From positions 1 through 46,393 of IMG/VR virus record IMGVR_UViG_3300034682_000402: 46,393 nucleotides of DNA. One strand, written 5' to 3'. The translations under genes were made by a program, and so were the position numbers. This document shows, piece after piece, positions 21,223-28,603 of this stretch. The stretch's first letter is position 1. The number at the start of each line of letters is the position of its first letter. Below the pieces are notes generated by a model that saw only the letters and a list, made by a program, of their open reading frames with translations, was not told the DNA's origin and made no database searches. Origin of the DNA: a virus.

Positions 21223-21686
21223 GTGTACTTGAATCATTAATAATATACATTTGTTTGAATTATCCTTATGGTAATGAGCTTTCAAAAGCAAGACTAACTA
21301 AGTTAATATATTTGATGGACTGGGAAAGTTGTAAAGAAAATGGGCATCAATTAACAAATATTAATTGGTTTTTCCATAATTATGGTCCATATGTAGATGA
21401 TGTTGTTAATGAGGCGTATAAAAGTGATTATTTGAATGTTGGAGGGGAATTGAACTTTTATGGTGAGAGGAAAGAAGTTATTTATTTGGATGATGAAAAT
21501 AATGTCGATCCGAACTTGGATAATTACCAAATATCAATTGCAAATAAAGTTTTAAATGATACTAGACATATGTTTTGGAATGAGTTTATTGCGTACGTTT
21601 ATTCAACACCTCCAGTAGTCAGAGCTAATAGGTATGAGCACTTAAATTTAGTGGCACAAGCACATCGGATGAGACGGGAGGGATAG
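21219..21686 (+). CDS. Panacea (SocA/DUF4065) domain protein, candidate antitoxin
   Basis: A 155-aa protein. Residues about 15-75 carry the Panacea/SocA signature: ELSKARLTKLIYLMDWESCKENGHQLTNINWFFHNYGPYVDDVV. SocA is a proteolytic adaptor antitoxin in Caulobacter. Panacea proteins neutralise many unrelated toxins (PanTA systems), including membrane-disrupting ones. AAGGAGG before ATG 21219 and the ATGA overlap with the TM gene indicate coupled translation, the standard toxin-antitoxin layout. It closes the AT-rich island. Confidence 0.85.
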   Translation: MSVLESLIIYICLNYPYGNELSKARLTKLIYLMDWESCKENGHQLTNINWFFHNYGPYVDDVVNEAYKSDYLNVGGELNFYGERKEVIYLDDENNVDPNLDNYQISIANKVLNDTRHMFWNEFIAYVYSTPPVVRANRYEHLNLVAQAHRMRREG

Positions 21687-21724
21687 TCATCTGGTCAATT
21701 TTGAATCTGGGGTATAGTTAGGAC

Positions 21725-21811
21725 ATCACGCCCGTAAGCGTGATCTGGGCTTGGTCGCCCGGTAGTCAAGGCGCAGCAGCCGCGCCACAAACAAGTTGGT
21801 TGCGGCTTTTT
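21725..21811 (+). ncRNA. C4-like antisense RNA upstream of rha1
   Basis: A -10 element TATAGT (21713-21718, in GGGGTATAGTTA) would start a short RNA at about 21725. It has a TCACGC/GCGTGA hairpin (21726-21743), a segment at 21750-21771 complementary to the downstream leader at 21893-21912 (two blocks of 7 bases and one of 4), and an intrinsic terminator AGCCGC/GCGGCT-TTTT (21778-21811). The order of antisense segment, terminator, target and antirepressor-type gene is that of phage C4 RNAs. The -35 is weak. Confidence 0.6.
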
Positions 21812-21983
21812 GCTTTCTAAGCGTGTCTGCGCACGCACACGGCTCCGGTTTACGGTGGGCCGTGTGGGGACACCCGCAAGGGTGTGCCGGATCCTTGACC
21901 CGGTCGACCAACCCTGCACGGTCCACCACCTTCTCTTGGTCGGGGAGGTGATGGGTTCAAAACTCGTCGTCAAGGAGCCTGTC
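21812..21983 (+). promoter_or_regulatory. structured leader of rha1
   Basis: Contains the target of the upstream short RNA (CCTTGACCCGGTCGACCAAC, 21893-21912), a hairpin GACACCC/GGGTGTG near 21870-21886, and pairing of CCACCACCT with AGGTGATGG near 21921-21953. An in-frame upstream ATG (21951) with a too-close GAGG precedes the preferred start, which has AAGGAG six nt before it. Confidence 0.5.
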
Positions 21984-22808
21984 ATGGCTGACACCTCTCT
22001 CGGTTCTTCTGCATCCGCCGTTTCCGCTCGCCCTGAGCTTTCGATCCACAACGGCATCGTCACCACCACCAGCGTTCAAGTCGCACAGTTCTTTGGCAAG
22101 CGCCATGACAACGTGCTGCGTGCGATCCGTGTTTTGCTCCGTGAAGGTGCGTCTGCGGATTACCTCCTCAATTTTGAGGAGGTAATCATGGACTTCACGA
22201 ATGGCAAGGGTGGCGTGCAAAGTGGCACTGCCTACCGCATGACCCGTGAAGGCTTCATGCTCCTCGCCATGGGCTTCACCGGCAAAGAGGCGCTGCGCTG
22301 GAAGCTGGCCTTCATCGCCGCCTTCAACCGGATGGAGGCCGAGCTGCAAAAGCCCGCCTACGACCCCGCCCGCATCCAGCTGGCCCACAGCCTGGCCGCT
22401 CAGGCCGCCGCGCAAGTCACCCAGACCGTGTTTGATGCCATTGCCTCCGGCCGCGACAGCGACTGGCGCCGCGTGCGCTACCTGCTCAGCTTCGGCTACG
22501 ACCGCGACGGCCAGCCCACCATCCCCCAGGCGCAGGTGGTGGGGGATGACCAGATGGTCACCTCCCTCAACGCGCTCATCCAGCACATCACCAAGCACGA
22601 CGTCATCCCCTCCGACGCGCAACTGGCCGCGCTGGTCACCGCCTGCGCCCAGCAACTCTCCGAACGCGCCCAGGTGCGCGAGTTGCGCGCCGCCACCAAA
22701 GCCAGCGCTGCCCCAGCCTCCACCGCTGTGGCCGCGCCCATACCACCCCACATCGGGCTCGACGGCAAGCCACTGCCCCCCGGCACCTTCCGCGCCGTGT
22801 TTGTATGA
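21984..22808 (+). CDS. rha: Rha-family phage regulator 1
   Basis: A 274-aa protein. Residues about 20-115 match the pRha family: LSIHNGIVTTTSVQVAQFFGKRHDNVLRAIR, LLNFEEV, YRMTREGFMLLAMGFTGKEALRWKLAFIAAFNRMEAEL. Rha proteins are antirepressor-like phage regulators; lambdoid rha products interfere with growth in some hosts. The C-terminal 150 residues (DWRRVRYLLSFGYDRDGQP...) are shared with the second Rha at 43.4 kb, ending in the same DGKPLPPGTFRAVFV. ATG 21984 follows AAGGAG. A 14-bp perfect inverted repeat lies inside the gene before an internal Met69 with its own Shine-Dalgarno. Confidence 0.9.
   Translation: MADTSLGSSASAVSARPELSIHNGIVTTTSVQVAQFFGKRHDNVLRAIRVLLREGASADYLLNFEEVIMDFTNGKGGVQSGTAYRMTREGFMLLAMGFTGKEALRWKLAFIAAFNRMEAELQKPAYDPARIQLAHSLAAQAAAQVTQTVFDAIASGRDSDWRRVRYLLSFGYDRDGQPTIPQAQVVGDDQMVTSLNALIQHITKHDVIPSDAQLAALVTACAQQLSERAQVRELRAATKASAAPASTAVAAPIPPHIGLDGKPLPPGTFRAVFV
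22158..22187 (+). repeat. perfect inverted repeat covering an internal ribosome-binding site
   Basis: GATTACCTCCTCAA-TT-TTGAGGAGGTAATC: 14-bp arms with a 2-nt centre. The right arm contains GAGGAGGT five nt before an in-frame ATG (22188, Met69 of Rha). As RNA the arm would hide that Shine-Dalgarno. Confidence 0.8.
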
Positions 22809-22831
22809 GTGCGCCGCACGCAGTCGCGGTT

Positions 22832-22870
22832 TTGATAGCTGCTAGCGCTTGCTGGGTAAGCGCTAGCGGG
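22832..22870. repeat. dispersed palindromic element, copy B
   Basis: TAGCGCTT (22843-22850) and AAGCGCTA (22858-22865), flanked by GATAGCTGC, just after the rha1 stop. It matches copies at 1691 and 43342. Confidence 0.7.
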
Positions 22871-22897
22871 TGATTTGTCTTGAAGTTTCGAGCATGA

Positions 22898-22933
22898 AAA
22901 AGCCCCTGCTGGCGTTGGCTGGCAGGGGCTTTT
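22898..22933 (+). terminator. strong intrinsic terminator after rha1
   Basis: AAGCCCCTGC / GCAGGGGCTT stem (22900-22909 with 22922-22931) followed by TTGT. A-tract on the other side. It isolates the regulatory module from the late operon, which therefore needs its own promoter in 22934-23060. Confidence 0.8.
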
Positions 22934-22997
22934 GTATGAGTTTGTTTTGCTATCAAAATAATCGTTCATGTTGTTGATTTGCCTGGGTTGGAATGGG

Positions 22998-23037
22998 CGG
23001 ACATGTTTTTGTGACAGATGTCATCTGGAGATGTCCG
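22998..23037 (+). promoter_or_regulatory. dyad upstream of the late operon, possible activator site
   Basis: CGGACAT (22998-23004) and ATGTCCG (23031-23037) form a 7-bp inverted repeat, with an extra ATGTC between (23018-23022). It is the only clear dyad in the 127-bp gap before the first head gene and is a candidate Mor-type activator site. No good -35/-10 pair is visible, as expected for an activated promoter. Confidence 0.35.
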
Positions 23038-23060
23038 GGCTGCGCTGAGAACCTTGGCGC

Positions 23061-23303
23061 ATGGGTATCTACAGCCACCTCACCAACGAACAGCTCACCA
23101 CGCGGCGCGACAGTTATCTGGCCGCGCTGGATGCGCGCCTGACCGGCCCCACGCAGGCCAGCAGCAGCGCCGAGGGGGCGGGTGCCCGTTCCGTGCAGTT
23201 CAACGCCGACAACACGCAACTGCGCCAGGCGATTGACGCCATCAATGCCGAGCTGCAGCGCCGCGCAGGCGTGCAGCCACGCCGGCCCATCTATCTGGTG
23301 TAA
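23061..23303 (+). CDS. gpW-like head-tail joining protein
   Basis: An 80-aa protein. Two helices (LTNEQLTTRRDSYLAALDARL and TQLRQAIDAINAELQRRAG) flank a short strand region (ARSVQFNAD), and it ends RRPIYLV, matching the size and helix-strand-helix plan of lambda gpW. It lies between terminase and portal as in lambda. gpW plugs the connector so that tails can bind. Weak ribosome-binding site. Confidence 0.8.
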   Translation: MGIYSHLTNEQLTTRRDSYLAALDARLTGPTQASSSAEGAGARSVQFNADNTQLRQAIDAINAELQRRAGVQPRRPIYLV

Positions 23304-23305
23304 GC

Positions 23306-24964
23306 ATGGGCCGCAACGCACGCCACAGCCGCCCAGCGCGCCAAGAGCGCCAAAGCCGCGCCCCGCAGCCTTTGCTGGCCCAGGGCGGGGCGGCCATGTC
23401 TGCGCACCAGGGCGCATCGCACACCGATTTGGCGCTGCGCGACTGGCACCCGCACGGCGGCAGCGCCGATGCGGATTTGCTGCCCGAGCTGTCCACGCTG
23501 ACTAACCGTTCCCGTGACCTGGCCCGCAATGACGGGCTGATGGCGGGCGGCATCCAGACCCACCGCGACAACGTGGTGGGCGCAGTGCTGCGCCTGTCGG
23601 CCGTGCCCGATTACCGCCTGCTGGGCTGGTCGCCCGAGAAGGCCCGCGAGTGGGGCAACCACGTGGAGGCGCACTTTCGCAGCTGGGCCGACACCACGGA
23701 TTGCGATGCGGCCCGCACGCTGGATTTGCTGGGCCTGACGGTGCTGGCCCTGGGCGGCGAGATGGTGAACGGCGATGCGGTGGCCATTCCCCACTGGCTG
23801 CCCCGGCCCGACAGCCCCTGGGCCACGCGCCTGAGCGTGATTGAGGCCGACCGGCTGGAGACCCCGCCGCACCTGGAGGGCATGGCCCGCATCCGCCGTG
23901 GGGTGGAGCTGGACCGCCACGGCGCGCCCGTGGCCTACCACTTTCGGGCGGCGCACCCGGGCGATGCGCTGTACCTGCGCGGCGATGAGGCGCTGGACCT
24001 GAACCGCTGGGAGCGCGTGCCCGCCTTCACCCCCTGGGGCCGCCGCCGCGTGATCCACCTGCACGCCAAGGAGCGCACGGGCCAGACGCGGGGCAAACCC
24101 ATCGTCAGCGCGGTGATACGTGAGTTCCACATGGCGGGCAAGTACGCGCAAAACGAGTTGCAGGCCAGCCTGGCCAATTCGCTGGTGGCGGCGTTTTTGG
24201 AGTCGGATCTGGACCAGGAATCGGCCTCGGCCCTGTTTGGCGAGCAGCCGCGTGATGCCTGGGCCACGTCGGTGCGGCAGGCGCAAAGCATCGGCAAGCT
24301 GCAGGGCGCGGCGGTGATCCCGCTGCCCGCAGGGGCCAAGATGAGCAGCTTTACCCCCGGCCGCCCGAATGTGGCGTTTGAGGCCTTCATGCTGGCGGTA
24401 GAGCGGCGCATTGCCGCTGGCATGAACCTGCCTTATGAGCTGTTTGCCAAGGATTTCAGCCGCGTCAACTACAGCAGCGCCCGCGCCGCCTTGCTGGAGG
24501 CGTGGCGCTACTTTCATGGCCGCCGCCGCTGGCTGACCAGCACCTGGCTGCGCCCCATTTATGAGCTGTGGCTGGAAGAGGCGGTGAACGCCGGCGTGAT
24601 CGACGCGCCGGGCTTTTACGCCAACCGCTATGCCTATACGCGCTGCCGCTTTGTGTTTGGCGGCAAGGGCTGGGTGGACCCGGTCAAAGAGATCACCGCC
24701 GCCAAGCTGCGGCTGGAGATTGGTGTCTCCACCCTGGAGCAGGAATGCGCCGAGCAGGGCCTGGACTGGGAAGAGGTGCTGCACCAGCAGCGCATTGAAG
24801 CCCAGCGCCGTGCAGAGCTGGGCCTGCAAGCCCCCGCGCAAGCCACCTGGGTGGCCGGTGCTGACACCGCAGGCAAGGCCGACCCGGACGACAGCCAGCC
24901 GCCCGCCACACCGCAGCGCAACCGGGGTGCCGAGCAACAGGCGCAGCAAGGGGGCCCAGCATGA
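23306..24964 (+). CDS. portal protein (lambda gpB family)
   Basis: A 552-aa portal forming the dodecameric DNA gate at one capsid vertex. Diagnostic stretches are STLTNRSRDLARNDGLMAGGIQTHRDNVVG, WADTTDCDAARTLDLLGLTVLALGGEMVNGD, and GRPNVAFEAFMLAVERRIAAGMNLPYELFAKDFSRVNYSSARAALLEAWRYF. ATG 23306 follows the gpW stop by 2 nt. An internal Met31 is an alternative. It ends in an ATGA overlap with the protease gene. Confidence 0.95.
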   Translation: MGRNARHSRPARQERQSRAPQPLLAQGGAAMSAHQGASHTDLALRDWHPHGGSADADLLPELSTLTNRSRDLARNDGLMAGGIQTHRDNVVGAVLRLSAVPDYRLLGWSPEKAREWGNHVEAHFRSWADTTDCDAARTLDLLGLTVLALGGEMVNGDAVAIPHWLPRPDSPWATRLSVIEADRLETPPHLEGMARIRRGVELDRHGAPVAYHFRAAHPGDALYLRGDEALDLNRWERVPAFTPWGRRRVIHLHAKERTGQTRGKPIVSAVIREFHMAGKYAQNELQASLANSLVAAFLESDLDQESASALFGEQPRDAWATSVRQAQSIGKLQGAAVIPLPAGAKMSSFTPGRPNVAFEAFMLAVERRIAAGMNLPYELFAKDFSRVNYSSARAALLEAWRYFHGRRRWLTSTWLRPIYELWLEEAVNAGVIDAPGFYANRYAYTRCRFVFGGKGWVDPVKEITAAKLRLEIGVSTLEQECAEQGLDWEEVLHQQRIEAQRRAELGLQAPAQATWVAGADTAGKADPDDSQPPATPQRNRGAEQQAQQGGPA

Positions 24965-26346
24965 GCCAGCGCACCTATCCCCATCTGGCAGACCGCCTGC
25001 TGAACACGCCGCTGCTGCTACACCCGCAGAAGCTGGACGCCATCATCGCCGGGCTGGGCCAGCGCCTGCTGGGCGTGGATGGCCTGCACCTGGATGCGGC
25101 AGAGCTGACCGCCCGCGCCGTGTTGCCTGCTGAGATGTTCACCACCCGCCGTGGTGAGCGGTCTGACCGCGGCTATCGCGTGGTGGATGGCGTGGCCGTC
25201 ATCAGCGCCATGGGCGGGCTGGTGCACCGCACCAAGCTGGCGGCCGACAGCAGCTTGTTGATTGGCTACAACGACCTCGCCGCAGACCTGGAAGACGCTC
25301 TAGCCAAGGCCGACGTACACGCGATTGCGCTGGTGTTTGACAGCCCCGGCGGCGAGGTGTCTGGCGCGTTTGAGCTGGCCGAGCGCATTTACGCCGCCCG
25401 TGGGCACAAGCCCCTGGTGGCCGTGGCCGATGGCATGGCCGCCAGCGCTGCCTATCTGGCCGCCAGTGCGGCGGATGAGGTGGTGGTGTCTGCCACGTCG
25501 TACGTGGGATCGATTGGCGTGGTCATGCGGCATGTGGATTTCAGCCGCGCCCTGGCCAATGACGGCATCACCGTATCGCACATCTTTGCTGGCGAACACA
25601 AGATCGACGGCAACCCCTACCAGCCCTTGCCCGATGCCGTGCGTAACGCGCTGCAGGCCGACATCGAAGGGCTGTACCAGATGTTTGTGCAGGCCGTGGC
25701 GAAACACCGCGGCCTGGACGAGCAAGCCGTGCGCGACACGCGTGCGGGCGTTTACCGGGGCGTGGCCGCAGTGGCTGCGCGTTTGGCCGATCGCATTGGC
25801 ACTGTCGATGCGGTGGTGGCTGAACTGGCGGCCCGGCGCAACCACGCAGTAGCCGCTGCCGTGGGCATTTCACTCCAACCTTGGGAAACCTCTATGTCTC
25901 ATGCATCCGCGACTGCAGCGGCCGCAGCTCCTGCTGCGCCCGCTGATGCCACCACCACTGCGGCCACCACTGCCGCTGCTGCCCCCACAGCGCCCGCTAC
26001 GGCCAGCCAGGCCGATCTGGACAAGGCACGCGCTGAAGGCGCAGCCGCTGAGCGTGCCCGTGTGGCCGCAATTACCGGCCACCCCAACGCCGCCGCCAAC
26101 CCGGGCATCACCCAGCAGTGCATTGCCACGGGGCTGAGTGCCGAGCAGGCCAAGGGCTTTCTGGATGCCGCGCCGGCTGCGGCTACCACCACGGCCAGCG
26201 CACAGGCGGGCAACCAGTTTGCCGCTGCGATGGCGGCCATGGGCAACCCCAATGTCTCTGGCGTGGAAGCCGCCGCGCCCGACAGCGCGGCCGCCACCGC
26301 ACAGGCCGCTGCGGGCTGGGGCAAGGCCTTTGGCATTGCGCAGTAA
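24961..26346 (+). CDS. S49-type capsid protease with scaffold domain (gpC-like)
   Basis: A 461-aa protein. Residues 1-305 form an S49/SppA-like peptidase: FDSPGG (126-131), nucleophile Ser162 in DGMAASAAYL, general base Lys214 in GEHKIDGNPY. Residues about 312-461 are Ala/Pro/Thr-rich with the conserved end GWGKAFGIAQ, equivalent to the lambda Nu3 scaffold region. The protease matures portal and scaffold in the prohead. An internal ATG at 25894 (MSHASATAAA) could start a separate scaffold protein, as Nu3 does inside C. Confidence 0.92.
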   Translation: MSQRTYPHLADRLLNTPLLLHPQKLDAIIAGLGQRLLGVDGLHLDAAELTARAVLPAEMFTTRRGERSDRGYRVVDGVAVISAMGGLVHRTKLAADSSLLIGYNDLAADLEDALAKADVHAIALVFDSPGGEVSGAFELAERIYAARGHKPLVAVADGMAASAAYLAASAADEVVVSATSYVGSIGVVMRHVDFSRALANDGITVSHIFAGEHKIDGNPYQPLPDAVRNALQADIEGLYQMFVQAVAKHRGLDEQAVRDTRAGVYRGVAAVAARLADRIGTVDAVVAELAARRNHAVAAAVGISLQPWETSMSHASATAAAAAPAAPADATTTAATTAAAAPTAPATASQADLDKARAEGAAAERARVAAITGHPNAAANPGITQQCIATGLSAEQAKGFLDAAPAAATTTASAQAGNQFAAAMAAMGNPNVSGVEAAAPDSAAATAQAAAGWGKAFGIAQ

Positions 26347-26385
26347 GCCAGCACGCAACCCGTTGATACACAAGGAGCACACACC

Positions 26386-26772
26386 ATGAACGTGCAAGAA
26401 ATGGGCCCCGGCACGGCCTGCTATCTGGTCAGCGAAGCCAATGGCACCCGCTCGCGCGAGGTCATCACCGTGGCCCAGGGCCACAACCTGCTGCCCGGCG
26501 CGGTGCTGGGCATGGTGGCCGCCACCGGCAAATTTGTGCCGGTAGACCCCACCAACGGCAGCGGCGAGGGCGAAACCCCCGACGGCAGCCAGACCGCCGT
26601 GGCCGTGCTGTACGCCGGGGTGGACACCACCGAGGCCGAAAAGCCCGGCGTGATTACCGCCCGCGATGCCGAAGTGGCCGCCCACGCGCTGGCGTGGCCC
26701 GCAGGCATGACCGAACCCCAGAAAACCGCCGCACTGGGCCAGCTGGCCAGCGTGGGCATTGTTGCCCGCTAA
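26386..26772 (+). CDS. head decoration protein (gpD-like)
   Basis: A 128-aa protein matching the lambda gpD/HDPD fold: EVITVAQGHNLLPGAVLGMVA near residues 25-45, TAVAVLYAGVDTTEAEKPGVITARDAEV, and a closing TAALGQLASVGIVAR. gpD trimers stabilise the expanded capsid after packaging. AAGGAG before the ATG is a strong site, in keeping with high expression. Confidence 0.92.
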   Translation: MNVQEMGPGTACYLVSEANGTRSREVITVAQGHNLLPGAVLGMVAATGKFVPVDPTNGSGEGETPDGSQTAVAVLYAGVDTTEAEKPGVITARDAEVAAHALAWPAGMTEPQKTAALGQLASVGIVAR

Positions 26773-26796
26773 AGCGGCGCAGAAAGGCAAACCAAC

Positions 26797-27840
26797 ATGG
26801 CAGACATCACTCTCTTCAGCCACGGCGCGTTCAGCATGACCACGCTGTCGGCGGCCATCCAGCAGGCGCCCTATACGCCGCAATTGCTGGGGCAACTGGG
26901 CATTTTTACGCCCGACCGCGTGCGCACCACCACCATCGCGGTGGAGCAAAAGGGCGGCGTGCTGTCGCTGATCGGCACCAGCGAACGCGGCGCGCCCATT
27001 GAAGAAGGCAAGGGCGAGCAGCGCGACATTCGCCACTTTGCCACCAGCCGCATCGCACGCGGCAAGACGCTGATGGCGGCAGAGCTGCAGAACATCCGCG
27101 CTTTTGGCCAGACCAGCGAGATGCAGGCCGTGCAAAACGAGGTGGCCGAGATCATGAACGGCAAGACCGGCCTGCGCGCGGCGGTGGAGCTGACGCACGA
27201 GCACATGCGCCTGGGCGCAGTGCAGGGCAAGGTGATGAATGCGAGTGGCAAATTGCTGTACGACTGGTTTGAGGCGTTTGGCATCGATCGCCCAGCCACC
27301 ATCAACTTTGACTTTGCGGCGGCCACGGCGGAGGAAGGCAAGGTGCGCGTGAAGTGCAGCGCAATCATCCGCGCCATGATGCGCGGCAGCCACGGCGCAT
27401 GGTTGCCCGGCACCACCTATGCCGTGGGCCTGTGCGGGGACGACTTTTTTGACGACCTGACCAGCAACCCCGAGACCCGCGCCACCTACCTGAACCAGCA
27501 GGGCGCCAGCGAGCTGCGCAACGACATCGGCCAGGTGTTTGGCAGCTTTCGCTACGGCAACATCCTGTTCATCAACTACCGGGGCACGGACGACAAGAGC
27601 ACGGTCGCCATCCACAACGATGAGTGCCAGTTCTTCCCCGTGGGCGCGCCGGATGCGTTCAAGGCGGGTTTCTCGCCTGCGGAGTTCCTGCCCTTTGTGA
27701 ACACGCCCGGCCAGGACGTGTACGCCATGGTGGTGCCCGACCTGGATCGCCAAGCCTGGGTGCGCCCTGAGGTGTACAGCTACCCGCTGTTCATGTGCAC
27801 CCGCCCTGGCATGCTGCAGCGCGGCAAGCGCAAGGCGTAA
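26797..27840 (+). CDS. major capsid protein (gpE-like)
   Basis: A 347-aa HK97-fold capsid protein of the lambda E family. It starts MADITLFSHGAFSMTTLSAAIQ, with TIAVEQKGGVLSLIGTSERGAP, the elongated E-loop region, and a C-terminal FFPVGAPDAFKAGFSPAEFLPFVNTPGQDVYAMV. AGAAAGG upstream supports the start. It follows gpD by 24 nt. Length and order match lambda E. Confidence 0.95.
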   Translation: MADITLFSHGAFSMTTLSAAIQQAPYTPQLLGQLGIFTPDRVRTTTIAVEQKGGVLSLIGTSERGAPIEEGKGEQRDIRHFATSRIARGKTLMAAELQNIRAFGQTSEMQAVQNEVAEIMNGKTGLRAAVELTHEHMRLGAVQGKVMNASGKLLYDWFEAFGIDRPATINFDFAAATAEEGKVRVKCSAIIRAMMRGSHGAWLPGTTYAVGLCGDDFFDDLTSNPETRATYLNQQGASELRNDIGQVFGSFRYGNILFINYRGTDDKSTVAIHNDECQFFPVGAPDAFKAGFSPAEFLPFVNTPGQDVYAMVVPDLDRQAWVRPEVYSYPLFMCTRPGMLQRGKRKA

Positions 27841-27846
27841 GCAGCC

Positions 27847-28182
27847 ATGACGGCAAGCCTTGCCCCTTTTGCTGCGGTGGACGCCCTGATTGCGCAGGGC
27901 GTGGGCCGGGCCCTGTCCAACGCCACGGCCACGTGGCACGGCGGGCCTGCGTTTGGCGTGCACCTGTACCAAAGCGCTGCGGATGGCTTTGGTGAAGTGG
28001 TCACTACCCAACGCCACACCGTCAGCCTGTGCGTGCTGAACGCGCCAGGTGTGGCGGAGGGCGGCAGCGCCTTGCAGATCAACGGCCAGCCTTGCCGCAT
28101 CACCGGGCCTGTGGTGCCGGATGCCGGTGGTTGGGCCACTTTCCCCATTGTGTTCACGGAGGGTGCCGATGCTGGCCCTTGA
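27847..28182 (+). CDS. head-tail joining protein (FII-like)
   Basis: A 111-aa protein, mainly beta-strand (ATWHGGPAFGVHLYQ, TVSLCVLNAPGVAEGGSALQINGQPCRI, GWATFPIVF), immediately after the capsid gene. Size, beta content and position fit lambda FII-type head completion proteins, where the tail attaches. It overlaps the next gene by 14 nt. The assignment rests mostly on position. Confidence 0.65.
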   Translation: MTASLAPFAAVDALIAQGVGRALSNATATWHGGPAFGVHLYQSAADGFGEVVTTQRHTVSLCVLNAPGVAEGGSALQINGQPCRITGPVVPDAGGWATFPIVFTEGADAGP

Positions 28183-28579
28183 AACCTTGATTGCCCAGCG
28201 CCTGCGGGAGCAGGGCGCCTTGGCCGGCTGGCAGGTGCGCGAGGGCTGCCAGGACACGGACCGCCGCGGCGTGCCTGCGGTGGATGTGCGCATGGGCGGT
28301 GCCAGCGTGCCCCAGGTGCGCAAGCCCGCCGCCACGCTGCAGCCGGAGTGGGTCATCACCCTGGTGGTGCGCCGTGGCCCGGACGCGGCCCAGCAGCTGG
28401 ATGCGGCGCTGGTGGCTGCCATCACCAGCCTGCACAACTGGCGCCCAGCGGACGCCAGCGGCCGCGGCTGGACAGAGCTGCAGGTGGCCAACGTGCTGCC
28501 TGCGGACTTTGCTGACGTGGCCCTGGTGGGCTACCAGATCACTTTCACCACGGCGGCTGTGTTCCACGGCCAGCCCTGA
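28169..28579 (+). CDS. probable tail terminator (gpU-like)
   Basis: A 136-aa protein: a helical start LALETLIAQRLREQGALAGWQVREG, strands VPAVDVRMGGASVPQV and PEWVITLVVRRG, and a last strand VALVGYQITFTTAAVF. This alpha-beta plan fits tail terminators such as lambda gpU, which cap the tail tube. GGAGGG upstream of ATG 28169 and the overlap with the preceding gene support the start. A minor tail protein of another type is possible. Confidence 0.6.
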   Translation: MLALETLIAQRLREQGALAGWQVREGCQDTDRRGVPAVDVRMGGASVPQVRKPAATLQPEWVITLVVRRGPDAAQQLDAALVAAITSLHNWRPADASGRGWTELQVANVLPADFADVALVGYQITFTTAAVFHGQP

Positions 28580-28603
28580 TCCACCAACTTTGCGGAGCAA
28601 CCC

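Noticed and set aside
25870-28491. 873-aa minus-strand frame across the head genes
   Set aside because: Antisense shadow of protease, decoration and capsid genes; composition is repetitive and domain-free.
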